From positions 35,488-92,465 of the forward strand of contig NZ_LNYG01000007.1 of assembly GCF_001467745.1 (NCBI RefSeq): a DNA stretch of 56,978 nucleotides, given 5' to 3'. Origin of the DNA: Legionella jamestowniensis. Lineage in GTDB: Bacteria; Pseudomonadota; Gammaproteobacteria; Legionellales; Legionellaceae. Position 1 is the stretch's first letter. The number at the start of each line of letters is the position of its first letter. Of this stretch, positions 18,379 to 27,103 are shown in pieces. A model generated the notes under the pieces. The model was given only the letters and a program-made list of their open reading frames with translations. It was not told where the DNA came from and made no database searches. The translations under genes were made by a program, and so were the position numbers.

Positions 18379-19383
18379 CTAGTAGCTTATTTTTTTAATA
18401 ATCTTAACCGCTCTTTTATCATTGGCACTACCCATTGTCGCAGTAAACCCTGGAGTACCTTCAATATCTAAAGTGACTTCTTCATTTCTTTCCATAGGGA
18501 TAAAATCACCCACTTGCCATTCCATAACTTTTCCCAGTGTGCTATTGGTTTGTGCCATCACTGAACTTACAGTAAGTTCAACATCCATCAATTCTTCTTT
18601 TAAAGACATCACCCAATTTGGATCAATTTCATCATCCGGACGTGCAGCACCTAACTCCAGCTGCTGTTTAATAGGTTCCACCATAGAATAGGGAATAACA
18701 AAAGAAAAAGAGCCTGATTCTTTACCAAAATCCAGATTAAACCGGCTAACTAACAGTAATTCATTGGGTTCACCAATATGCACAAGTTGGGGGTTTGTTT
18801 CATCCCCTACTTTTATTGCTTCCAGCTTAATGATAGGTGCCCATGCCTGTTCTATATTACGCACCAATTTTTCAATAATAATTTCCATGACTCGAAGTTC
18901 AGTGGCGGTAAAATCAGTACGGGTTTTCTGTGATAAAAATTGGGTGCTTCCACCAAAATAGTAATCAACCAAATCGTAAACGAAAACATTATCGAATAAA
19001 ATTAGAGCTTTTCCTCTTAGCGGTTTAAAACGACGAATAGTCATGAGTGTGGGGTTAGGGAGACTGCTCATAAATTCGCGGTGCTTAACTATTCCTAAGG
19101 CTTCTTGCTTAATCTGCAAATCTTTGGCCATGAGCTGATAGATATCATTAGCGAAAAAACGGGCTGCTCTGTCGTGAATTTTATCAAGTACCGGAAGCTC
19201 CCCTCGTACTACCCTTTCCTGACTTGAAAAATTGAGTACTTCAACATGTTCTTCACCTGAGTCCATCGATACACGCTCAGCCGAGCCCGCAATATCCTTA
19301 TCATCTTGAGAGGTGGAGTCCTTCTCAACAGTATTCAATAATGCATCAATTTCTTCCTGGGATAAAACTTCTTTTTCCGCCAT
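18379..19383 (-). CDS. fliM: Flagellar switch protein FliM
   Basis: This 334-residue protein is the C-ring subunit that sets rotor direction. The N terminus is LSQEEIDALLNTVEK, the segment that binds CheY-P in chemotactic bacteria. The CheC-like middle domain and the C-terminal SpoA domain (MEWQVGDFIPMERNEEVTLDIEGTPGFTATMG) follow. It is the first gene of the minus-strand flagellar block and lies about 60 bases downstream of a sigma-54-type promoter. No fliL gene precedes it. Confidence 0.95.
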   Translation of the reverse strand: MAEKEVLSQEEIDALLNTVEKDSTSQDDKDIAGSAERVSMDSGEEHVEVLNFSSQERVVRGELPVLDKIHDRAARFFANDIYQLMAKDLQIKQEALGIVKHREFMSSLPNPTLMTIRRFKPLRGKALILFDNVFVYDLVDYYFGGSTQFLSQKTRTDFTATELRVMEIIIEKLVRNIEQAWAPIIKLEAIKVGDETNPQLVHIGEPNELLLVSRFNLDFGKESGSFSFVIPYSMVEPIKQQLELGAARPDDEIDPNWVMSLKEELMDVELTVSSVMAQTNSTLGKVMEWQVGDFIPMERNEEVTLDIEGTPGFTATMGSANDKRAVKIIKKISY

Positions 19384-19444
19384 AACGTTCCTGTAAGCGT
19401 TTTAGATTACTGCTTGAACTATACTATTATTCAACGCATGCATA

Positions 19445-19460
19445 AGCAAATGATATGCCA
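19445..19460 (-). promoter_or_regulatory. Sigma-54-type (-24/-12) promoter before fliM
   Basis: On the minus strand the sequence reads TGGCAT, 5 bases, then TTGCT. This matches the RpoN consensus TGGCAY-N5-TTGCW fully, and it ends about 62 bases before the fliM start codon. Early and middle flagellar genes in Legionella are known to need RpoN and FleQ, so the site fits the context. Confidence 0.75.
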
Positions 19461-19597
19461 AAATATTTAAATTTTTCAAATAGATGTACTTACTGTCAAA
19501 CAAGCCGTGCTTGAAGTCAATAGTTTATTATTAAAGTAAGAATATTTCGTTTGTGAAAGAAACATGCCACACTTAAGATTAAAGAAGGAAGTAATCG

Positions 19598-20884
19598 ATG
19601 CTCGGTCGAACAAAAAAACTCTCAAATTTCAGTAACTCAGTCAGGACAAACGCGCTTTGTTTACGACCTGACAATGAAGCACAGGTGGCTGAGGTATTCA
19701 CTCATTCCTCCGGTTTGTTAGCCCGTGGCCAAGGTTCAAGTTACGGTGATTGCTGCGTAAACCATGAGGGGATTATTGTTGATACAACGCGTCTAAATCA
19801 TCTTATTTCCTTTGATGAATCATCAGGTATTTTAATTGCCCAGGGAGGGGTAAGATTTGCGGATTTATTTTCCATAAGCCAGCATTATATTCCTCCAGTT
19901 ATTCCTGGTACGCTGAGAGCAACTCTTGCTGGTGGTATTGCCAATGATGTACACGGCAAAAATAATCATTCTGCCGGCAGTTTTGGACAGCACCTGGCTT
20001 GGGTAGAATTACAGTTAGGGAATGACACTTTTATTTGTAGCCCACACAAAAACAGCGATCTCTTCTATGCAACGATAGGTGGTTTAGGTTTAACAGGGAT
20101 TATCAAGCGTGTTGCAATAAAGATGCGCAAGACTAACCCTTTTGTGGTATGCGAAACCGAAAAATATAATGAATTGGCTCCATTACTAAAACGCATGCAG
20201 TCTTATGGCGTTCAATATGATTACCAGGTTGCCTGGCTTGATTTGCTGAATCAAGAGCGTTGCGCCCTGCTATCCCTTGCAAAGCATACAAAAGAGACGA
20301 AAGCAAAATCCCGTCATCATTTAATCATTCCTAAAATACCCTTTCGTTTGATTAATCACTGGAATATGAAATTATTCAATCGGTTTTATTTCAGCTATTC
20401 TCCAACCAAAAAACGAATTTTACCACTTTATTATTTTAATAATCCCCTCGATGCGATTCGCAACTGGAATCATTTGTATGGTAAAAATGGGTTATTACAG
20501 TTTCAGGCTGTTTTTGACACTGAATCAGCCCACAATACTATCGACCACTTGCTTACTATCATTAATACTACCAAGGCAACACCGACTCTGGCTGTTCTTA
20601 AATATTTTACACAAGAAGGCCCTGGACTGTTATCATTTACTCAACCAGGGTTTACTCTGGCTATTGATTTTATCAATAATTCTCAGGCACATGCAGCCAT
20701 GCGAACAATGAATGAATACGTTACAGAGATTGGTGGGAAAAGCTATTTGGCAAAAGATTTGTTCTTGACCTCCGAACAATTTCGCCGCCAGTACCCTCAT
20801 TATGAGGAATTTATTGACGTCCTTACTCATTACAAAAGTCCTATGTGCTCTGACTTAAGCAGGCGTTTAGGTATTACTTCATGA
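19598..20884 (+). CDS. DprE1-like FAD-dependent sugar oxidase
   Basis: This 428-residue oxidase resembles DprE1, the FAD enzyme that oxidises decaprenylphosphoryl-ribose at C2' as the first half of epimerisation to the arabinose donor. The FAD-binding N-terminal domain has LLARGQGSSYGDCCVN, GGVRFADL, PVIPGTLRATLAGGIANDVHGKNNHSAGSFG. The C-terminal D-arabinono-lactone-oxidase-like domain includes QPGFTLAIDF and GGKSYLAKDLF. The catalytic Lys equivalent (mycobacterial K418) is K386. The position of the mycobacterial drug-reactive Cys387 appears to be A355. It overlaps the next gene by 4 bases, so the two should act in sequence. The sugar substrate in this organism is unknown. Confidence 0.8.
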   Translation: MLGRTKKLSNFSNSVRTNALCLRPDNEAQVAEVFTHSSGLLARGQGSSYGDCCVNHEGIIVDTTRLNHLISFDESSGILIAQGGVRFADLFSISQHYIPPVIPGTLRATLAGGIANDVHGKNNHSAGSFGQHLAWVELQLGNDTFICSPHKNSDLFYATIGGLGLTGIIKRVAIKMRKTNPFVVCETEKYNELAPLLKRMQSYGVQYDYQVAWLDLLNQERCALLSLAKHTKETKAKSRHHLIIPKIPFRLINHWNMKLFNRFYFSYSPTKKRILPLYYFNNPLDAIRNWNHLYGKNGLLQFQAVFDTESAHNTIDHLLTIINTTKATPTLAVLKYFTQEGPGLLSFTQPGFTLAIDFINNSQAHAAMRTMNEYVTEIGGKSYLAKDLFLTSEQFRRQYPHYEEFIDVLTHYKSPMCSDLSRRLGITS

Positions 20885-21600
20885 TAACAAGAACCTGGGT
20901 TATTTTAGGGGCCACATCCATTATTGCTGAAGAATTTGCACAGTTAGTAGCGCGAGAAAAGCAAAATTTGCTCCTGGTTGGTCGTAATTTGAAACAACTC
21001 GAGATTGTAGCTGCCAATATTCGTATACGACATAAGGTTCAGTGTGATTTGTTGTTTACTGATTTTGCTAAAGATATAAGCAATTTGTTAGAATTATTAC
21101 AACGCAAATCCCATTTTGAATTTGATTTATTGATTGCTCACAGTGCGATGCTACAAAATCATGAACTTAATCTAACAACGATTGAAGATATGGTTCATAC
21201 AAATATGTTAAGCACGTTTCAATTAATCCATGCTTATTTGCAACGCTCACAATCCAGCTATCGCGTGCTGTTTTTAAGTTCTGTGGCAGCTTGTAGGGGC
21301 AGGGGCAAGAATAGTGCCTATGGAGGCACGAAAGCAGCTGTTGAAATCTACCTTGAGGGCTTGCAACAATCTACCAAAAATTTGCGTGTAACCGTTGCGA
21401 GGTTAGGCTTTATTGACACTGTACAAACCTATGGAAGCCCTGGAGTTTTTTATGCCTCTTCCCCAAAAGCATGTGCCAAAGCCTGTTGGCGCGCTTTGAA
21501 AGCGGGAAGACGCCAAATTTACCATCCTTTTTTTTGGCGCTTTATCATGACTATTATTAGGCATTTGCCCTTTTTTATTTATAAAAGGATGAAGATTTAA
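20881..21600 (+). CDS. DprE2-like short-chain dehydrogenase/reductase
   Basis: This 239-residue SDR has the NAD(P)-binding TWVILGATSIIAEEFAQLVA at its N terminus. Its catalytic Tyr-Lys pair is in SAYGGTKAAVEIYLEGLQ, preceded by the catalytic Ser of VLFLSSVAACRG. The C terminus is hydrophobic and basic (FWRFIMTIIRHLPFFIYKRMKI), which suggests membrane association, as expected for an enzyme acting on a polyprenyl-phosphate sugar. It is translationally coupled to the DprE1-like gene; together they would epimerise C2 of a lipid-linked pentose by oxidation then reduction. That function is inferred from the pairing. No prenyl-transferase gene is adjacent. Confidence 0.78.
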   Translation: MITRTWVILGATSIIAEEFAQLVAREKQNLLLVGRNLKQLEIVAANIRIRHKVQCDLLFTDFAKDISNLLELLQRKSHFEFDLLIAHSAMLQNHELNLTTIEDMVHTNMLSTFQLIHAYLQRSQSSYRVLFLSSVAACRGRGKNSAYGGTKAAVEIYLEGLQQSTKNLRVTVARLGFIDTVQTYGSPGVFYASSPKACAKACWRALKAGRRQIYHPFFWRFIMTIIRHLPFFIYKRMKI

Positions 21601-21610
21601 TCACGCTGCT

Positions 21611-21808
21611 TCATCGGAAAAGCCTGATGGGTGGCAATACAGTATGAATTATGCCAAAAAATTGCAGCACATAGATGATTAAAATAATTAAAACCACCAA
21701 ATTTAGCAGCGTCTTGATAGCATAAGGCATTGGTATCAAGACATTGATCAGCCACATGGCTACCCCAAAGACAATAATAATAGCCAATAGATTTAATAAA
21801 TCATTCAT
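21611..21808 (-). CDS. Small two-helix membrane protein (Thivi_2564-like)
   Basis: This 65-residue protein has two membrane helices separated by a short loop: LLNLLAIIIVFGVAMWLIN, then IPMPYAIKTLL and LVVLIILIIYVLQFFGII. The W-x-x-N-x-x-I-P-M motif between the helices matches the small-protein family I know as Thivi_2564. Function is unknown. It is convergent with the DprE2-like gene, with 10 bases between the stop codons. Confidence 0.65.
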   Translation of the reverse strand: MNDLLNLLAIIIVFGVAMWLINVLIPMPYAIKTLLNLVVLIILIIYVLQFFGIIHTVLPPIRLFR

Positions 21809-21850
21809 GATATTCCCTGTCAGTAGCTTCCTTATTAGTGTAGTACATCT

Positions 21851-21889
21851 TCGTCATCCTGAAAGCGACATGACTCGCTTGAAGGATTT
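21851..21889. repeat. Dispersed palindrome fragment (CGTCATCCTGA... type)
   Basis: The stretch runs from TCGTCATCCTGA to CGCTTGAAGGAT and resembles the widespread GTCATCCTGAGCGAAGCGAAGGAT family of intergenic palindromes. It lies between two small genes and is not coding. A related sequence occurs in frame inside the RecB-like gene at 56290-56355. Confidence 0.45.
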
Positions 21890-22017
21890 CTGTCTGAATA
21901 CAGCACAATTTATGATATTTATTTCAACAAAAAAGCAATAATTTGTATTTTTTGTACTATATTGTTCTACTGTAGTATTGAAAAAAGGAAATCAATAATT
22001 TTTCGGAGGGAACAATA

Positions 22018-22329
22018 ATGAAAAAACATATTTTAATAACGCTGGTTCTTAGTGCTTTCACGTTTGGTTTAACCAGTTGCGGTCTTGGCGGTGTAACCCG
22101 CACAGGAACAGCTGTTGTAGGCACCGGGGTAGACTATGTAGGCACTGGCGTAGGCTATGTAGGTGCAACCGGTACGAGAGTTGTAAAAACTGTCGGCACT
22201 GGTGTTGGTAATTGGGTAGGCCGTGTTGCTACCGATCGTGATGTAGTTGTCTATCGCAAAAGAGGCGTAGTTTATCACGATGGTCATGCCTATCGCATTC
22301 ACAACGGTCGATACGTGCTTGTTCGATAA
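22018..22329 (+). CDS. Small lipoprotein with VGTG repeats
   Basis: This 103-residue protein starts at an ATG with GGAGGG upstream. Its signal peptide ends in the lipobox LTSC, so Cys20 is the likely lipidation site. The mature part opens with a Gly/Thr/Val-rich repeat region (VGTGVDYVGTGVGYVGATGTRVV, about residues 33-60), continuing as KTVGTGVGNWVGR. The basic C terminus (DRDVVVYRKRGVVYHDGHAYRIHNGRYVLVR) looks like small bacterial surface or peptidoglycan-interacting domains, but I cannot name the family. A strong terminator follows, so it is a single-gene transcript. Confidence 0.8.
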   Translation: MKKHILITLVLSAFTFGLTSCGLGGVTRTGTAVVGTGVDYVGTGVGYVGATGTRVVKTVGTGVGNWVGRVATDRDVVVYRKRGVVYHDGHAYRIHNGRYVLVR

Positions 22330-22342
22330 TACATAGTGCCCC

Positions 22343-22372
22343 AACCCTTCATCATTCGATGAAGGGTTTTTT
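22343..22372 (+). terminator. Rho-independent terminator of the VGTG lipoprotein gene
   Basis: An 11-bp perfect stem (AACCCTTCATC / GATGAAGGGTT) with a 4-base loop is followed by a T run. It lies 14 bases past the stop codon. Confidence 0.9.
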
Positions 22373-22497
22373 ATGTAAAAATTATTGCTCTCATGCATTT
22401 CTTCTATCAAACGGGAGGAGGAAAAAGCGGTTGTCTTCCGCAATTAATGGGATAATATTATTTTAGAGTATTAATATCTACTGCACGAGCATCCCCG

Positions 22498-22689
22498 TTA
22501 CCGTCGTTCCAGCAAATACACTAATACGATTTCAATTTCGAAACCTGGATTTAGTGACCCCAAATGCGTACCATGACTGGATTCACTGCGATCGACAAAT
22601 AGAAAACCACCTAGCAGATAAGAGCCAAAAAAATACCTATCTTTTAATAACTTAGCCGAGTCAATCATTTTGTTATAATAAAATGCCAC
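22498..22689 (-). pseudogene. Possible beta-barrel gene fragment
   Basis: A 63-codon frame opens with a poorly supported GTG and has no clear ribosome-binding site. The translation FFGSYLLGGFLFVDRSESSHGTHLGSLNPGFEIEIV recalls strands of Legionella outer-membrane barrel proteins (FVDRSES, LNPGFE). With nothing upstream or downstream to complete such a barrel, it is at best a degraded remnant. The rest of 22373-22739 holds nothing I can support. Confidence 0.3.
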
Positions 22690-22739
22690 AAGATAGGATA
22701 TCCCCTCAGCTTAACCACCCAGCGCGCTATTATGTTATT

Positions 22740-23987
22740 TTAACTGCGCCTACCAAATCGCTGCTTCTGAGTATTTTTTGAACTGACAGCTGCTTTCTTC
22801 CTTTGAGGAAAGATTTTTTTAGTTTGAGCAGGTGATGTGCCCTGGGGGACATGATGATTGGGCTCAAAATCTTCAATTTCGACTCTATCTAATTTACGTT
22901 TAATCAATCGTTCAATGGCATTTAATTGTCCCGCCTCATCTGCACTTACTAAAGAAATTGCCTGCCCTGAGGCACCCGCTCGACCCGTTCTGCCAATACG
23001 ATGCACATAATCTTCTGCAACCTGGGGAAGATCAAAATTGATTACACAGGGAAGTTGGTCAATATCAATCCCCCGGGCTGCAATGTCTGTTGCAACTAAA
23101 ATATGTAGATCGCCAGATTTAAATTCAGCCAAAGCTTTGGTGCGCTGCGACTGTGATTTATTACCATGGATGGCTGCGGCATGAATATTGTCTTGGGCTA
23201 ATTGCTTTACTAACTTGTTTGCACCGTGTTTGGTTCGAGAAAACACCAGTGTTTGTCCCAATTTATTTTTATGGATTAAATGGCTTAGTAAAGCAGATTT
23301 GCGGCTTTTATCCACTGGATGAACCGTCTGTTTTACGGCAACCGCAGTAGTATTGCGTGGGGTGACGTCAATTTCTAAGGGTTGCTTTAATATGCCCTTA
23401 ACAAGGGTTCTAATTTCTTCAGAGAAAGTCGCAGAGAACATGAGGGTTTGCCGATTTGCAGGCAATAACGTCATAATCCGCTTTATGTCATGAATAAATC
23501 CCATATCTAACATACGATCTGCTTCGTCTAAAACTAGCATCTCTACATCATCAAGCAGGATGGCTCGCTGTTGGTGCAAATCCAATAAGCGTCCCGGAGT
23601 TGCTACTAATATTTCTACGCCTCCACGCAATTTCATCATCTGCGGGTTAATTTTTACCCCCCCAAAAACTACAGCAGAACGCAGGGTCAAATGACATCCA
23701 TATTGCACAATGCAGTCGTGAACTTGAGCCGCTAATTCGCGTGTTGGAGTAACTATCAAAACTCGTGTTCGGTTATTTCTAGCACGTGGTTTATCTTTTA
23801 ATTTGTGTAGGATGGGCAGCACAAAACTAGCAGTTTTACCCGTTCCTGTCTGGGCTGAGGCCAGCACATCCTTACCGTGTAAAATAGCAGGGATAGCTTG
23901 GATTTGAATGGGCGTGGGTTCAAGATAGCCTAACTCGTTAACGGCACGAGCCAAGGGCTCTATTAAACCCAGTGATGTAAAATTCAT
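22740..23987 (-). CDS. rhlE: DEAD-box RNA helicase RhlE-type
   Basis: This 415-residue ATP-dependent RNA helicase acts in ribosome assembly and RNA turnover. The Q motif ([26 protein letters not shown]) is followed by Walker A AQTGTGKT (residues 45-52), [12 protein letters not shown] in [17 protein letters not shown], and [11 protein letters not shown] basic low-complexity tail (about 375-415, [20 protein letters not shown]) probably binds RNA. RhlE is the best fit among RhlE, SrmB and RhlB from the compact N terminus and the basic tail. It is monocistronic, with about 270 bases of non-coding DNA upstream. Confidence 0.9.
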   Translation of the reverse strand: MNFTSLGLIEPLARAVNELGYLEPTPIQIQAIPAILHGKDVLASAQTGTGKTASFVLPILHKLKDKPRARNNRTRVLIVTPTRELAAQVHDCIVQYGCHLTLRSAVVFGGVKINPQMMKLRGGVEILVATPGRLLDLHQQRAILLDDVEMLVLDEADRMLDMGFIHDIKRIMTLLPANRQTLMFSATFSEEIRTLVKGILKQPLEIDVTPRNTTAVAVKQTVHPVDKSRKSALLSHLIHKNKLGQTLVFSRTKHGANKLVKQLAQDNIHAAAIHGNKSQSQRTKALAEFKSGDLHILVATDIAARGIDIDQLPCVINFDLPQVAEDYVHRIGRTGRAGASGQAISLVSADEAGQLNAIERLIKRKLDRVEIEDFEPNHHVPQGTSPAQTKKIFPQRKKAAVSSKNTQKQRFGRRS

Positions 23988-24261
23988 GTTTGATTCCTAT
24001 AAATAATTGCTCTGAATGATGGTTCAGTATTTGTTGTTCTACTCGTGATAGATGAAGACTTTGGAGGTATAAAAACAAAATACCGTGGGTAATTCAATGA
24101 AGTGTAAATGCAAGTATACCATGAATTTTAATGTTCGATGAGATTCCATGTGATTTAAGAGAGATTAAATGCTCAGGAATTTGCAATAGCCCCAAATTTT
24201 TACGAATTCAGGTATTTTTACTATTATTCACATAGGAGAATATAATCCAAGGAGGGGAAAA

Positions 24262-24542
24262 ATGAATTAAGCAGTATTTTTTTAGGGTTTGTTATAGCCT
24301 TTTTTGTAAATCTAAATCTTTTATTTGCTGCTCATCCGACCGAGCGACATCGGCCCGCCATGAAAGAAAATCTACCAGTTTTTGGAGCAAATATGCCACC
24401 GGGATTACAACAGCATGGTATGCCTAAGGGATTGGGAAAAACACCTTATGGCTGGACAAAAGGTGAAAAAATAGGTTGGAATCAGAAGAATATTTCTAAT
24501 AAGCACGGTTTAGGTACGGTAAAAAATCAAAAGAAAAAGTAA
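24262..24542 (+). pseudogene. Small secreted protein with a frameshifted start
   Basis: A strong ribosome-binding site (AAGGAGGGG) precedes the ATG at 24262, but ATG AAT TAA stops after two codons. One frame over, the sequence reads ELSSIFLGFVIAFFVNLNLLFAA followed by HPTERHRPAMKENLPVF and on to 24542. Adding one A to the short A run would give MKLSSIFLG..., an ordinary signal peptide, so the gene looks broken by a one-base deletion. The ATG at 24360 gives only the C-terminal 60 residues. That part is Lys/Gly-rich (PPGLQQHGMPKGLGKTPYGWTKGEKIGW) and repeats a K-x-P-x-G-W pattern. It looks like a small periplasmic protein of unknown role. Sequencing error is possible. Confidence 0.6.
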
Positions 24543-24554
24543 TTGCTTGAGTGT

Positions 24555-25520
24555 TCATTTAAATTGAAAACACATTAAATCTTCTTCAATGCATGCTAGT
24601 GGCAGTGCAGGTTTAATCTCTACAGTCTGGTTATCCTGTTCGTTTATTACGATCGTACCTATTTTTGTATCTTCCCTGTTTCGTTCCAGCTTGACATAAA
24701 ACAGTCCCTCTTGCTGAACTAGAACCGGCTTTTTTGCACCGTCAGCAATAATTAATTGCATGTCAATTTTAACATTATTCTTTCTAATAAAATTAAACAG
24801 CTCTCCCTGAATACTGTCATAGCAAATTTCAATGCCAATTTTGATACCAAAATCTTTCACCGAGGATTCTTTTTCATTGGCTTTAAAGTATCGACGACGA
24901 AAATCCAATGGATTTAAAAAACCTTCATCAACAAAGTCAAAATCAAAAGTTGTGTGTGGATTTTTTTTAATATATTTTTGAATCCGCCCCTGATAGAAAA
25001 AATAGGCTGTATTACGATAGTAATTTTCCTGATTTACTTTCGCTTTTTTGTACCAGCAAATCGTACCCGGCACTAAAAGCATATTCGTATCAAGAGATAG
25101 TTCTGTTAATTTCCTCTTAAAAGTCTTTTTTTGTTGTTGACTGTAATACCGTTTATAGCAAAGCTCAGAAAAATCTTTAAATAAATATTCTGGCGCTACA
25201 AAAATTGCTGAAGGTTGGGGCATCGATGTTGGCTTGCATTTCTCTTGCACTACCTGACTTAAATTTTTTTTAAAAAATTTCGTTCTTGTCATAGCGAAAC
25301 GTGGTTTTGCCTGTTTTTTATCCAGCCAGGCAGTTTCAGTTTTGCCGGCATTTTCATTCAAACTTTTTTTAGCTAGCTGAATCCGCTCCTCCAAGATTTG
25401 TAGCCGCTTTTCGAATGGATAAAAGTAAAATGCTTCCTCAGGTTGAAAAGTAAACACCTTTATATTTCCTCGATTGCCGGCTTGATTTACTGTCTCTGAA
25501 AAGACATACGATCTAAACAT
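24555..25520 (-). CDS. Nitrilase-superfamily protein, effector-like
   Basis: This 321-residue protein has the carbon-nitrogen hydrolase triad in order: E111 in IFVAPEYLF, K185 in the segment RIQKYIKKNPH, and C233 in GIKIGIEICYDSIQGELF. It differs from ordinary amidases in a long, basic N-terminal region (about 1-100) and many Lys/Phe/Tyr-rich insertions. Such features are common in Legionella proteins secreted into host cells. It lacks a signal peptide and stands alone. The fold call is good. The substrate and the effector status are inference. Confidence 0.7.
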   Translation of the reverse strand: MFRSYVFSETVNQAGNRGNIKVFTFQPEEAFYFYPFEKRLQILEERIQLAKKSLNENAGKTETAWLDKKQAKPRFAMTRTKFFKKNLSQVVQEKCKPTSMPQPSAIFVAPEYLFKDFSELCYKRYYSQQQKKTFKRKLTELSLDTNMLLVPGTICWYKKAKVNQENYYRNTAYFFYQGRIQKYIKKNPHTTFDFDFVDEGFLNPLDFRRRYFKANEKESSVKDFGIKIGIEICYDSIQGELFNFIRKNNVKIDMQLIIADGAKKPVLVQQEGLFYVKLERNREDTKIGTIVINEQDNQTVEIKPALPLACIEEDLMCFQFK

Positions 25521-25802
25521 TAAAAATCCTTCAACTTGAACTATTTTTATACTTGTCTAGTTTTATCAGAAATCCGGATATATTCCAACTTTTTGCAGGG
25601 TAAAATCATACTTTGTTAAAAAAGGTATGATCTAGCCCTGCTACTTTTTGAAGATATTTGCTTTGTATGGCTTAATACTCTCAAACCAACATGGTAACCC
25701 TGCTTTGAAGCTTAAACAGGAATTGATCTTTTTTTATCAACATTGCTTGCTCACTGCTCTAAAAACTGATAAAAATACTGAAATTTTTTTTAGCAAAGCA
25801 CT

Positions 25803-27068
25803 ATGAAATACATTTTTGAAAATACCTTTGAAGCCTTATTTGAATTTCCACCCAAAGAACTTACTTCAGAATTCACGGAGTTTGCTTTTAGTGCAAGCAA
25901 GTTGCCCATTGTGCAACTGATAAATCTACTTAAAAAATTGCCATCTTACATCCAACATATTGACTTATCCGCACAGCAACTCGAAAAAATTCCTCTTCAA
26001 GATTTAAAAATAATTTTTGAAGCGCTACCCCATACCATTAAGACTATTGATTTGTCAGGTAATAAATTTAACGAGCAAGAAAAAGAGCATCTATTGTTCC
26101 TGCTCCCCCCCTGGATTCAGGCTTTAAGCCTCCAAGAAGATAATAAACTTGAGCTGGATACCTATTGGGCTTCACCAGAAGCATCCTATTCTTGCTTCAT
26201 TCGATTTAGCAGCCTTGAAACCAGCTACTACCAAAAAGAAGAGATCATTCGAGCTCGTCTTGCCGCACAAGTTCGCGAAATTATGGAAAATACGCAATCT
26301 GAGGAACCTGATTTCACAAGCATTCGGTTGTTTAACTTGTTAAACGAAGAGAGTCAGTATTATTTAATAGCAGGTCTGCGTAATCATTATAAAGAACCCT
26401 GGCATGCTTTTATCCTAGCATTAATACATGATGGTTATTTGGGGGAGATTAAGAATAAATCTTCTTATAGAAATTTTGACAAAGAATGCGCCAAATTTAG
26501 CAGTACTTACTACCCGCTTGTAGAAGAAACTTCCGCTAAAAATTTTTCTATTGCGCGCCTTAAGAATTTGCAAGCCACAACGCCCTATATTGCAGTGGCA
26601 CTAAAACTGCGTTCAATTCCAGAAATCAATGAGACAGGCAACGCCTCTACACTATCATCCCGATTGCTTGAATTAAAAACCAAGGCAAGCGGGGTGATCC
26701 AAGCTTATTCTGACTACAATAAAAAATGCTACTTTTCTATCTTCCATCGTCACGGGGCGACAGGAAGGAAACGTGCTGAACACTTAAAACAAACATTAGA
26801 ATCGGCAACTACTATCGAACATTTCAATACAACTTTATTAGCTTTCTTAAATGATCCTAGACAAGGGAATACAAATCCCCATTCCTTGCGCACCCTTTTA
26901 TTAACCTATTTTTTACAGGAATTGGATGTACCTGGTAGACAATTTCTAACACCAACAAGAGCTCCCGTATCTACAGCCAATTTTGATCAACAGTTGCAAT
27001 TATTAATTGATTATTTGCCTCACGAGCAGCTGCCAGACTATGAAATAGAAAGAAGTTGCTGCTGGTAA
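25803..27068 (+). CDS. Leucine-rich-repeat protein with a Legionella-type C-terminal domain
   Basis: This 421-residue protein has no signal peptide. Residues about 35-115 contain a few leucine-rich repeats of the ribonuclease-inhibitor kind (IQHIDLSAQQLEKIPLQDLK, then IKTIDLSGNKFNEQEKEHL, and IQALSLQEDNKLELD). The middle is helical and unrecognised. The C-terminal part has YFSIFHRHGATGRKRAEHLKQ, a motif (FxxxHRHGxxGxxRA) that I associate with repeated C-terminal domains of Legionella effector candidates. The last residues are CCW. The isolated position in an accessory stretch and the LRR suggest a host-directed protein. The ribosome-binding site is weak. Confidence 0.65.
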   Translation: MKYIFENTFEALFEFPPKELTSEFTEFAFSASKLPIVQLINLLKKLPSYIQHIDLSAQQLEKIPLQDLKIIFEALPHTIKTIDLSGNKFNEQEKEHLLFLLPPWIQALSLQEDNKLELDTYWASPEASYSCFIRFSSLETSYYQKEEIIRARLAAQVREIMENTQSEEPDFTSIRLFNLLNEESQYYLIAGLRNHYKEPWHAFILALIHDGYLGEIKNKSSYRNFDKECAKFSSTYYPLVEETSAKNFSIARLKNLQATTPYIAVALKLRSIPEINETGNASTLSSRLLELKTKASGVIQAYSDYNKKCYFSIFHRHGATGRKRAEHLKQTLESATTIEHFNTTLLAFLNDPRQGNTNPHSLRTLLLTYFLQELDVPGRQFLTPTRAPVSTANFDQQLQLLIDYLPHEQLPDYEIERSCCW

Positions 27069-27103
27069 ACTGCTTGAAGATATATTCGAGTAACGTTGAT
27101 TTT

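Noticed and set aside
22498-22689. 63-codon frame as a real gene
   Set aside because: GTG start without a ribosome-binding site and no complete domain; kept only as a low-confidence barrel fragment.
27057-27068. C-terminal CCW of the LRR protein as a possible prenylation site
   Set aside because: A CaaX box needs Cys at the fourth position from the end; here that residue is Ser. Palmitoylation of the Cys pair remains possible but unsupported.
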